Source: Saccoglossus kowalevskii (lineage: Eukaryota; Hemichordata; Enteropneusta; Harrimaniidae). From it: a DNA stretch of 11,739 bases. The stretch is from contig NW_003107097.1 of NCBI RefSeq assembly GCF_000003605.2, positions 323,102 to 334,840 on the forward strand. Direction: 5' to 3'. Numbering within the stretch: position 1 is the first letter of the stretch; the number at the start of each line of letters is the position of its first letter. The notes beneath the pieces were generated by a model, which saw nothing but the letters and a program-made list of their open reading frames with translations, ran no database searches and was not told where the DNA came from. The position numbers were made by a program, and so were the translations under genes. This document shows positions 1-7,375 of this stretch, one piece after another.

Positions 1-279
1 TCAATGATTTTTTTCAGTGGCTGTGTGACCTTGTGTCTGACACATTCATATGCAAATGACTAATTTGTGAAACAAACAGGGGCGGAGACAAAGCACTCAA
101 ATGTTTGGAAACACTCATTGTGTGTCAGATAGCTACTGATAACACATCCTAACATTGCTTTGTCTTGAGTTTATCTTTGAAACTTATAGGCACACAGATT
201 AAACCTGTGTTGTTGATTTTGGAAAACACTACTGAGGCTGCCTTGCTTTCCTTCAGAAAATCTACATTTTAACCAACTT

Positions 280-300
280 ACATGACATTCTATGTCATGT
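280..300. repeat. Small perfect inverted repeat
   Basis: ACATGACAT and ATGTCATGT are separated by TCT, giving 9-base arms and a 3-base loop. There is no U-tract or gene edge nearby, and no function is claimed. Confidence 0.6.
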
Positions 301-760
301 TGACTTTATCATATGAAAGTTTATAGTGCATTTCATCAATTGATAAATAAATGTGAAAATCGTAATTTTCAACACAAATAATAGTCTCACTACCTTAAGT
401 ATGAATACTGCAAATATAACATGATGAAATAGAAAAATTCAAATTGCTAGTTGCATAAATACAAAAGATGTATTGTAGGCTTTGTCATTTGCTTATTTGC
501 ATGCACTTGACATTGAAATTACCCTTCTAATGCCTGTATTTTTTCCCAAGGCCCCAATCGGAAATCTAGAGACTTATACTTGCTGTGATTGAAGAATTGG
601 GTTTGAACCCTTCCCTTTGCTTACTTTTTTAATAGTTGAGAACGAACTCTATTTTAACACTGACTTCAGATGTTGTGCTTTGAGTAAAACTACACAGTCA
701 AGATGCAAGGTCTGATTTACAAAAGCAATGTTACAATTTATGTAGCTTACAATATAAGGT

Positions 761-780
761 ATAGGTTATAGGTTATAGGT
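761..780 (+). repeat. Short tandem repeat (ATAGGTT)n
   Basis: Nearly three copies of a 7-base unit, ending six bases before the MITE-like element. Confidence 0.8.
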
Positions 781-785
781 GGACA

Positions 786-990
786 TACTGTAAAACACTT
801 TGAAATAGCTACATGCCATTTTAGCGAATTTGATTAAATGCAAAAATTAACTGAATCTTAATTTAGTGCCAATAATCTTACTCTGAGATTATACTCTATT
901 CTAATTAGCGACATCTCAATTTAGCTATAATTGAGGATTAGCTAAATTAGCTAAAATAACGTGCTAGCTAAAAAGACATGTTTTACAGTA
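786..990. mobile_element. MITE-like element with TACTGTAAAACA termini
   Basis: The ends are TACTGTAAAACA (786-797) and its exact reverse complement TGTTTTACAGTA (979-990). The inverted similarity extends inward imperfectly for about 50 bases, through ATTTTAGC-AATTT-type blocks. TA at both edges could be a TA target duplication, as in Tc1/mariner-derived MITEs. The inside (900-975) is packed with TTAGCTAA-like units and has no coding potential. Termini of the type CTGTAAAACA are, from memory, common in MITEs of marine invertebrates. Confidence 0.6.
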
Positions 991-1160
991 TAATGGACAG
1001 CCTCTCATGAGTGTTGATCATACAAATTCTCTCTTGCTAGGCAGACAAGCAATCACACGAAAACAAGTATATAAAATTTACTCAATATTAATTCTGCCAA
1101 ATATTTTGTTCATATATAAGTGTGATCCATTTTATCTATTTGTGTAAATGTTGTACATAC

Positions 1161-1277
1161 CTTGTAATGTTATTTGCTGCTGTTGTGGCTGAGATACTAT
1201 ATGTGGTGGCCTCCCACCTTGACCAAGATTAACTTGAAAACCCTGACAATTTTGGATTTGATAGAAATGTTGTGGAC
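1161..1277 (-). CDS. Exon 6 of the Gln-rich protein gene
   Basis: A 117-base exon (phase 1 in and out) with acceptor TTCTTTTATGCAG and donor CAAG|GTATGT. It encodes a completed Gly codon and 38 residues that run from PQHFYQIQNCQGFQVNLGQG to a tail of SQPQQQQITLQ, followed by the first base of a Gly codon. Glutamine is the commonest residue and aromatic residues are scattered through it, as in exon 5. Because it ends at a donor in phase 1, the gene must continue to the left; no further exon was found between 1 and 1160. Upstream of the acceptor the same frame stays open for about 100 codons (to 1581), so a longer alternative form cannot be excluded. Confidence 0.75.
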
Positions 1278-2547
1278 CTGCATAAAAGAATATTACTGTT
1301 ACATCGGTGATTATGTAGGTGATATTTAATTTCAGCTCAATGTGGGGCTTACAACTACCAGCCAGATGACCCTCAGGATTAAAAATAATGGTATCATCCA
1401 CCAAGTGCAGAATTATACCGGTAAAATATTCAGTTTGCTCCAATTTTCCATGCTGAAGCACAGCAGCTCCCCACAGGTGTTGTACCCGTGCCTGGGAAGT
1501 TGGGTGGTAAGTGTACATACCAGAGGTATTAGTAAGTAATTGAAGTGAATTTAAACAAGTGGGCAAGCTGGAGCAGCTCACCTAGTTTATGTCATCAAAC
1601 CAATTACTATCGCTTTTTATTAAGTTAGATATTTTTCTAAGTTAGACAAAGTAGAGTTGGTAGAGTCTAAATTTAAGAAGTGTAGCTGCAGACACCGTAG
1701 TTGACCACGTACCCCAATAGAAAGAAAGTGTGAGTTCAATACAAACACTTTATAGCTCTACATACAACTGGGTAGACATGAGATACATTATTATTCTTTA
1801 GGTGAACAGACATAAATTGAACAACGATGTCCAAATGAAAATGAAGGCAGTAAACAGAACTCCAATGTTTACAATAACAGAAAACTCAACTATTAAAGAT
1901 GAGGAAGCCCAGGAAACAGGCAAGCTACCTGCGATTGTCCTGGTAAATACCTAAGCCTAACTGGAAACAGAAAGCCCAGTAGAAAGCGTCACTGTTTGTA
2001 CAAGTCTGCGATAAGTGGTGCTGTCAGAAGAGGGGTCTTATGAGTAATATTAAGTTTTATGCGACTTCCATTACCCTGATTATTGCCCTCTGTAAGGCAG
2101 GTGAATTGAGCCGGAGTACCGCTAACACCAGTGTGTGCTTCCGGCAATATCAGAGCACATGCACCTGGCCTGAAGACACTGTGATTAGCAACAGTGTCTA
2201 CCTTGACAACTGAAAAGTGATGCATAGTGCAGCTCGTAGAGAGCTTGCTGAATTAAGACACACAAAGACAAGGACTAAAAGGGTGTAGACAACGACTGCA
2301 GCACAACAGCCCATGTATGAGGTAGCCTCCTTGAGAAGTATAAATTTACAAATACATAACAATAATTCAAGACACAAATTAACAAATAGACTTTTGAACA
2401 AGTACAGTGTATACAAAGTTTATGGAAGTGAAAAAAAATGTACAAATATTATAAATAAATTATGCAAATTTTTATGCAAATCCCGGGGAGGACACTGTGC
2501 ATACTACGGTACTTGACAACCATAGATAGCAACTTTTGATATCTTAC
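1278..2547. other. Intron between exons 5 and 6
   Basis: Contains the candidate cassette exon (2075-2209) and, next to exon 6, an open minus-strand frame to 1581. The stretch 1860-2330 has higher GC than its surroundings and may be an old insert, but no terminal repeats or recognisable protein were found. Confidence 0.5.
2075..2209 (-). CDS. Candidate cassette exon of the Gln-rich protein gene
   Basis: A 135-base open stretch (45 codons, phase 1 in and out) behind the acceptor CACTTTTCAG and before a CAGG|GTAATG donor. Both edges fit the phase needed between exon 5 and exon 6, so it could be included or skipped without breaking the frame. It would encode a mixed sequence beginning VVKVDTVANHSVFRPGACAL that is not Gln-rich. 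Local GC is visibly higher than in the surrounding intron, which suits an exon but also an old insert. The same frame stays open beyond the donor to a stop at 1989, so it might instead be a terminal exon or an unrelated remnant. Other GT sites inside it could serve as donors. Confidence 0.33.
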
Positions 2548-2620
2548 CTCCATATTCAGGTGGGTACATCAGTACCGGTACTCCTTGTTGGTTAGGTACA
2601 GCATATACAGCCTGTGGAAT
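2548..2620 (-). CDS. Exon 5 of the Gln-rich protein gene
   Basis: A 73-base exon (phase 0 in, phase 1 out) with a strong polypyrimidine acceptor (TTTTTTCCCAG) and a GGAG|GTAAGA donor. It encodes 24 residues beginning IPQAVYAVPNQQGVPVLM and ending YPPEYG. The alternation of Val, Pro, Tyr and Gln, with tyrosines in a Pro-rich setting (YPPEY), resembles low-complexity or self-associating segments of Gln-rich regulators. This is a compositional impression, not a family match. The exon can splice in phase directly to exon 6 (1277) or to the candidate cassette exon at 2209. Confidence 0.75.
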
Positions 2621-2892
2621 CTGGGAAAAAAAATTACTTTAACAGTAAATCGATTACAAGCTACCTAAATCATACTGGGTACAGGGTTCATAGAACATAC
2701 TAATCATTTACATAATAAGGATATGCAACTTGTGCGATATGCGATAATGATTCAAGTAAGAAGTGACATGAAATTCCTCAATGAATTCCATCGTTTTGTT
2801 GCTGGCATATTGTAGGCTTTGTTTATTTAATGTAAGCTTTACTCTGAGCATATAGTAATTATCAGAAGTATACGTGTTGTATAATATAATTT

Positions 2893-2998
2893 GTTAAAAG
2901 AAGTGGAAAATATCACTTTTTACCAACAATTACAAAAATATTCACCAAAATTAGAGAATTAAAAATATCATCAAAAAAAATGAACAAATCTGTAAGAG
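2893..2998 (+). repeat. Direct repeat copy A, left of the LINE fragment
   Basis: Shares about 90% of positions by eye with 3371-3473, including AAATATCACTTTTTACCAA, TTACAAAAATATTCAC, AGAGAATT and ATGAACAAATCTG. It is the shorter of the two copies; the homology stops near the LINE 5' end. Confidence 0.75.
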
Positions 2999-2999
2999 G

Positions 3000-3340
3000 T
3001 CAACAGGTAGTACCTATATCCCATCCCTTTCAGCATGTACCCAAAACCAACCTTCCGAGGTTCAAACCAAAGGAAATTTAATAATTCCAAAGTACCGTAT
3101 TAATGTAGGTCAATGTTCTATTAAAAATACTGTCTCCAAGCTATGGAACCAGCTACCACAGAATATAAAAGACATTACCTCAAGGAAATCATTTAAGTTA
3201 AAAATGAAAGAAAAATTAATTGAATAATAATTATTATTATTATTATTATTATTATTCTATTTATAATTGATTCTTGTTTTGTAAACTACAAGTGTACATT
3301 ATTAGGTAAAATAAAATATTTGATTGATTGATTGATATAT
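3000..3340 (+). mobile_element. 5'-truncated LINE-like insertion
   Basis: Consists of the ORF tail (3003-3227), a short AT-rich 3' UTR with an (ATT)n run (about 3228-3255), and a terminal (TGAT)n run at 3321-3336, a microsatellite-like end found in some CR1- and L2-like LINEs. The insertion is framed by two copies of a ~100-bp sequence (2893-2998 and 3371-3473). Confidence 0.65.
3003..3227 (+). pseudogene. C-terminal tail of a LINE (non-LTR retrotransposon) polymerase ORF
   Basis: On the plus strand a single open frame runs to a TAA at 3225-3227 and reads ...PSLSACTQNQPSEVQTKG, then LIIPKYRINVGQCSIKNTVS, KLWNQLPQNIKDITSRKSFK and LKMKEKLIE. The pattern (basic stretch, then LWN-LP-I, then S-FK--LK--L-) is the usual C-terminal end of CR1/Jockey-like LINE polymerases. 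No start codon, reverse-transcriptase core or endonuclease is present, so this is a 5'-truncated copy, the normal outcome of LINE insertion. It is too short to assign to a clade. It lies antisense to the host gene. Confidence 0.75.
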
Positions 3341-3370
3341 GTAATATCAAAGCAATTGCACTTGTGGTTT

Positions 3371-3690
3371 TGAACAAAAAGTCGAAAATATCACTTTTTA
3401 CCAAAAATTACAAAAATATTCACTAAAAATAGAGAATTGGAGATTTTGACATAAAATGAACAAATCTGAGAAAGAACCATCCAAGGTACTTGCATATCAA
3501 ATTTTAAAACATTCTGACTTGCAGTTTCAAAGAAGAAGTTGAAATTGTAAAGTTGACGACGACGGAAATTAGTAATATGAACAGCTCCGTTGTGTTGACT
3601 TGTGAAATGTGATTAAGCAAACGATTTTGTTGTGGATTGGTCCAAGCATGTCAGAGATGGGGACTGAATGCATGGCCAGATGGACAGATG
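3371..3690 (+). repeat. Dispersed repeat containing direct repeat copy B
   Basis: The first ~100 bp (3371-3473) repeat 2893-2998. The rest includes GTTGACGACGACGG (3552-3565) and a block TTGGTCCAAGCATGTCAGAGAT (from about 3638) followed by GGAC/GGCCAGATGGACAGATGG steps. A diverged form of that block (TTGGTCCAGGCATGTCTAAGAT... GGACGCACGGACACATGG) lies at 11140-11190, so this is a dispersed family and not unique intron sequence. Its type is unknown to me. Confidence 0.55.
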
Positions 3691-3726
3691 GAAAAATGCA
3701 TACATTTGGGGAAAATAAAGGGTTAC

Positions 3727-3782
3727 CTGCTGATGCTGTTGTTGTTGTTGTTCTTGAACTTGTGTAGGATGAGTGGTAACAC
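3727..3782 (-). CDS. Exon 4 of the Gln-rich protein gene, with a polyglutamine run
   Basis: A 56-base exon (phase 1 in, phase 0 out) with acceptor ATATTTCAG and donor CAG|GTAACC. It completes a Gly codon and adds 18 residues, VTTHPTQVQEQQQQQHQQ, ending in a Gln-rich stretch encoded by CAA and CAG codons, visible as a GTT/TGT run on the plus strand at about 3736-3752. Such a run can vary in length and is typical of disordered regions in transcriptional or RNA-associated regulators; that role is inferred from composition only. The exon lies just left of a dispersed repeat that fills 3371-3690. Confidence 0.7.
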
Positions 3783-4543
3783 CTGAAATATTTCAATTAA
3801 ATGTTTGACAAAACTACAAATATAGTATATGTACAAAATGAGTGTATTACCAAATAAATATCCTACCAAGGTATTTTAACTTTAATTAGGTAAACTGGAC
3901 ATGTATGCTGCCCTCTATGGCATAGAGAGGTCAAGAGGAGAAGTTTGTTGCTGGTCAAATCATGGAAAAAAAAATCATTTTTTTTTTATGAACATGGCAT
4001 CAAGCTGAGGGCGATGCTTTCTAATTCTATTCGTATTAACTGAGTAAATATTATGATCTTAGTATACATTGCTTTAAAGCACTTATTTTCTTGGCACATG
4101 TCTTTATAATTCCATTTATGATTTGTGATCTCTGGTTGGGATCACCAGAGATGTAACATAACACATCAAGAAATGTAACAAGTTTTTTTTTGCTTGATAA
4201 TTATGATTTCAGTTTCCGAGAATTAAAAAAAAATACAAATTTAAATGTTCTTTGAACACCGTGAATTAATGAATAGTTTTTATAAAATTAATTGGTGCAC
4301 AAATTAATTTATCAATTGTATGTAAGGCACTTTTTTAATGTTACTGCTTTAAGTATCAATATTTGCTAGTCACTTAACCATGGTATATCATATATATATG
4401 CGATAGCTAATTAGTTAGTATTGGAGGGGAACTGACTAATCTCAGCGACTTTTTCAACATCTTGATATACAAATATAGAGGTATATATGACATTAATTGT
4501 ATTTCTATTTTGTAAAATAGTAATGAATATTGAATTTGCATAC
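3783..4543. other. Intron between exons 3 and 4; nothing recognised
   Basis: AT-rich, with homopolymer runs of A and T (for example 3966-3987) and a short TA-rich stretch near 4388-4400. No open frame, RNA gene or repeat family could be supported. Confidence 0.6.
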
Positions 4544-4601
4544 CTGAAAGTTGACGCTGTCCAGCCAGTGAAGATGCACCTTGGTGTGGTTGAGCTGGAC
4601 C
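4544..4601 (-). CDS. Exon 3 of the Gln-rich protein gene
   Basis: A 58-base exon (phase 0 in, phase 1 out) with acceptor TTTCTTCAAAG and donor CAG|GTATGC. It encodes 19 residues, GPAQPHQGASSLAGQRQLS, plus the first base of a Gly codon that exon 4 completes. The composition (Gln, Pro, Ala, Ser, Gly) is that of a disordered linker. The phase agrees with both neighbours, and the acceptor has only a moderate pyrimidine tract. No domain can be named. Confidence 0.68.
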
Positions 4602-5977
4602 CTTTGAAGAAAATTTTAAAACTTATTATAACTCAGAGATTTGAGACTCATATATAACAAGTAGAACAATACAAGCACCAAAACATAACACAGCTGGAAT
4701 TCTGAACTATGTTATAAAATATTAATTAAAATTTTTGTTAAAATCTCAAAATGCTCCATATTCTGAATTTAATTTAAGAACAAATATGAGACTGAATGTT
4801 CAAAGTAATATTGTTCTCCCCAGTCATCTTTTAACATAAGGTAGTTTTCTCATGCTCAAACTTTTAAGAATACACTTATGCAAATGGAGACTATTGACGA
4901 AAATAATCTACCTTATCCCAACTTCTCAGAATGAATGACTAGTCAAACAATATATGCTGATCCAAAAGATCTGTGATGTATTAAATCTAAAACTGTATCT
5001 GTACAGTACTCACTTTTTTCAAAATTCCCATGCTATTAGGGGCCAATGTGAACTGGTACACCTGACGATTTTGAATGGTCCACTGGTTTGGCAACCATAT
5101 TGGATTGAAATTGAACAGATAGTGATGATTTGGAAACATTCTGAGGGTCAAGGGGATCTGAATTTTTGTTGCATTCACTACAGTTCATGTGCAATATATC
5201 TGAGAGAGAACATTTTTTTTATCAGTAATGTGAATTTTTCCACCATTTTTTTAACAGCAAAAAATTGCTTGAAAATCTTTTTCAGAACCACTGAACACAT
5301 TGATCTGAAATTAAGTTTTTAGCATCCACATATAAAGCACTACATTCAAGTTTTAAATTGTATGGGAGGATTGGTCATGAGGTTTGGTCATTATTTTGGA
5401 TTTTTTTTTTACTGATGCCAGTTATCTAATTTGCTAAGTTGAATTTCCCAAATGAAGTCATCCAGACAGCTGACATGACTTTGCCGCCATCTTTGATTAT
5501 CGACAAAGCTTCTTATGAGAAAAATATAAATTATCTTGATCAGTCACATGGTTTGGCCACCATTTTTGATTTGAGAATTTCTTCGAATCAGTTTAATGAA
5601 TGCTTTAACTGATCAACATGATATTTTCCATGTAGCAAGTATGAACATAGCATCTCTTATTGCATGTAGTGTCAAAAGTGAAAAAAAGAAATATTTTGGA
5701 TTGGTCACCTTCCAAGTTCTTTCAGATTTACAATTCACATCAATGGGAACAAACTAAGACACATTCTACTGTCAGTCTTTAAACTTGGACCCAACAAAGC
5801 TACCAGTACTCTTAATATATATTTGGTTTCCTGATATAAAATTGACGTTGATTTCAGGGATATTTTTTTTTCAATATCTAATGATAAAATGCAATCTAGC
5901 AATTCATGATTGCTAAGTACCGGTTGTATAGATGGTTTTATGGAGAAAAAAGTTGGATAGAAATTTGTATTAAATAC
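4602..5977. other. Intron between exons 2 and 3, with GGCCRCCAT repeat modules
   Basis: The stretch 5030-5700 looks like a diverged dispersed repeat: TTTGGCAACCATATTGGATT (5088-5107), TTGCCGCCATCTTTGATT (5481-5498) and TTTGGCCACCATTTTTGATT (5553-5572) are versions of one motif. An open frame on the plus strand (4954-5322) crosses this repeat and shows no protein-family signal, so I treat it as chance. Confidence 0.5.
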
Positions 5978-6039
5978 CTGTGCTTCTTGATGTGGATATA
6001 CATATGTGGACATTGGCTGAGTCGCTTGATTTCCACTCA
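5978..6039 (-). CDS. Exon 2 of the Gln-rich protein gene
   Basis: A 62-base exon between a TTTTATTACAG acceptor (AG ending at 6040) and a CAG|GTATTT donor. It takes phase 1 from exon 1 and leaves in phase 0. It encodes a split Met and then 20 residues beginning SGNQATQPMSTYVYPHQ, rich in Gln, Pro, Thr and Tyr, the same flavour as the later exons. The exact phase match across the 5.4-kb intron that holds the DIRS element supports it being the next exon, although a small symmetric exon could hide in that intron. The reading frame stays open past the donor for about 80 codons to 5735, so intron retention would not stop translation at once. Confidence 0.7.
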
Positions 6040-6106
6040 CTGTAATAAAATCATATACATCAATTGAATGAAAAAGTTTGGACTAAAATACATTTCCATT
6101 CATACA

Positions 6107-6365
6107 AAAAATGAATGAGTGAGCACCACAGGCAGGAATAATAAATTGAAGAGTCCAAATTGTGACCAACTATTAAAGAACACTAATATGTTTAAAATCT
6201 GATGTATTGAACAGAGTGACTTTAATTTTATTTTATATATTTCATTTTATTTTTACTATATAGTTTTTTATTATTATTTAATTATTAATTATTTAATTAT
6301 TATCATGTTTATCTTATTTTGTATTGTGGGCTTATAAACTGCCAATAAATAAAAAATAAATTCAA
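6107..6365 (+). repeat. AT-rich low-complexity stretch, possible LINE-type 3' tail
   Basis: Contains ATTATTATTTAATTATTAATT-type sequence at 6265-6303, then TTTGTATTGTGGGCTTATAAACTGCC, and ends in AATAAATAAAAAATAAA (6344-6360). The A/T-rich repeats and the AATAAA-bearing end resemble the 3' UTR and tail of a non-LTR element. No coding tail is visible upstream, so this is a weak call. Confidence 0.3.
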
Positions 6366-6602
6366 ATAAAACAAGCCATACATGGCACAGTCCCTGCTAG
6401 TTATCAAATTTAAGATATATAGTTTTGTTTATAGTAAAATAGTTGGAAAATAAACATGTCAGTCATATGGATCCAGAAACTGATGCTTAATTATGATAAT
6501 TTTTTTAACATTAAAATGATTGACATTCAGTCTGATCATCAAATGAGTGCTTGTTCATATTGGGAGATATTGCTCTGAAAAAAACATTAATTAAAACTAA
6601 AT

Positions 6603-6850
6603 TAGGCAGAGGGTTCTCCGAACTCGCCTATTCACATAGTTCATATCCACCATAGACTCCGGTCAGTCAAAATGACTATTTCGAACTGTAGGCATTAATC
6701 AGCGATTCTGCCGGTGACGGAGAGATAGAATCTAAGTTAGGGGAAGCCCATGACCCCAAGATTCTCTTTCCCCTACGTCACGAACCACGTGAACGAGGCC
6801 ATATGGCAGCACCATTAACGCTGTACACTCTGGTTCCATTCTCTCCGCCT
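6603..6850 (+). repeat. Left inverted terminal repeat of the DIRS-like element
   Basis: Positions 6646-6826 match the reverse complement of 10437-10626 at about 90% by eye, with small gaps; key shared blocks are CCACCATAGACTCC, GCATTAATCAGCGATTCTGC, CCATATGGCA and CATTAACG. A weaker match (TCTCCGCCTC) extends to 6850. The outermost 43 bases (6603-6645) have no partner in the right repeat but do have an inverted copy in the internal complementary region, as expected for the DIRS design. Confidence 0.88.
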
Positions 6851-6894
6851 CAAGGACTTAGACCAACGCAACAGAAAGAGTGGGGTGATTGGGG

Positions 6895-7027
6895 GTGACC
6901 CGGAGTCTATAGTGGGTATGAACTATGTGAATAGGTGGGTTCGGAAAACCCTCTGCCTAAATTCACTACGTTCAATTACCCACCATAGACTCCGGTCAGG
7001 CAAAATGACTATTTTGAACTGTAGGCA
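6895..7027. repeat. Internal complementary region (ICR) of the DIRS-like element
   Basis: The left arm, 6895-6960, is the reverse complement of the left terminus (6603-6666), and the right arm, 6960-7027, is the reverse complement of the right terminus (10573-10640). The two arms abut at about 6958-6964 (GCCTAAATTC), so the ICR spells the joined ends of a circular form. In the DIRS1 model such a region templates completion and joining of the ends of the circular intermediate. Its place, 3' of the recombinase remnant and next to the 3' terminal repeat, is the DIRS1 arrangement. Confidence 0.88.
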
Positions 7028-7375
7028 GAGTCAGACGCCGATGGCGGGTGGCGGGTTTTCCAAGCAAACAGAAAAATGATGAAAGTCCGGGATGAAATAA
7101 AATAACCACTCAACACCCTGGTTAAGGCCCAAAAAAGGGTGGTGTCTTACCTTGCCTGTGCTGTCCCAAGAGCCAGAAGCCAAAATGCTGCTACGGTGAC
7201 AGGGTTCGGTGTGCCCGAGAAAGGTAGACCCCAACTCAATTCTGGGGGTAGTAAGCTTTCGAAGTAAAGACCGAAACAGTTTTGCATGAGGGCATAGGCC
7301 GCAAAGCGGGACCTGAGAGCTTTCAGGGGAGTGATGACGTAGAGAAATCTGTCCGCATAAAATGCCGAGATTGAC
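7028..7375. other. Non-coding 3' segment of the DIRS-like element
   Basis: Lies between the recombinase stop and the internal complementary region. The open frames seen here on both strands match nothing I know, so I take this as the untranslated 3' part of the element. No poly(A) signal or tail is visible, as expected for DIRS. Confidence 0.5.

Larger units (their letters stand above)
1..1160. other. Intron after exon 6, with MITE; no gene seen
   Basis: AT-rich DNA left of the exon 6 donor. Apart from the MITE (786-990), the ATAGGTT repeat and the small hairpin at 280-300, I see no exon with acceptor, donor and phase-1 frame on the minus strand and no gene on the plus strand. An exact octamer ATGCAAAT at 50-57 is most likely chance. 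Confidence 0.6.
2621..3726. other. Intron between exons 4 and 5
   Basis: Filled mostly by the LINE fragment and its flanking repeats (2893-3690). The remainder is AT-rich with no gene signal. Confidence 0.6.

Noticed and set aside
50-57. Octamer ATGCAAAT (POU-factor type site)
   Set aside because: A single exact match in AT-rich intron is expected by chance, and nothing around it suggests an enhancer.
1336-1507. Plus-strand exon suggested by TTTCAG at 1330-1335 and GTAAGT at 1508
   Set aside because: The splice signals are good, but the frame has no plus-strand partner exons, and the minus-strand gene explains the region's neighbours.
2198-2416. Minus-strand hydrophobic open frame (72 codons)
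   Set aside because: The hydrophobic run comes from T-rich sequence; there are no splice sites in phase with the gene and no family signal.
3228-3257. (ATT)n run considered as a CRISPR or minisatellite
   Set aside because: It is a plain microsatellite in the LINE 3' end, with no spacers.
4954-5322. 122-codon plus-strand open frame
   Set aside because: It crosses a dispersed repeat in the intron, has no family motif, and has no splice sites or neighbours supporting a gene.
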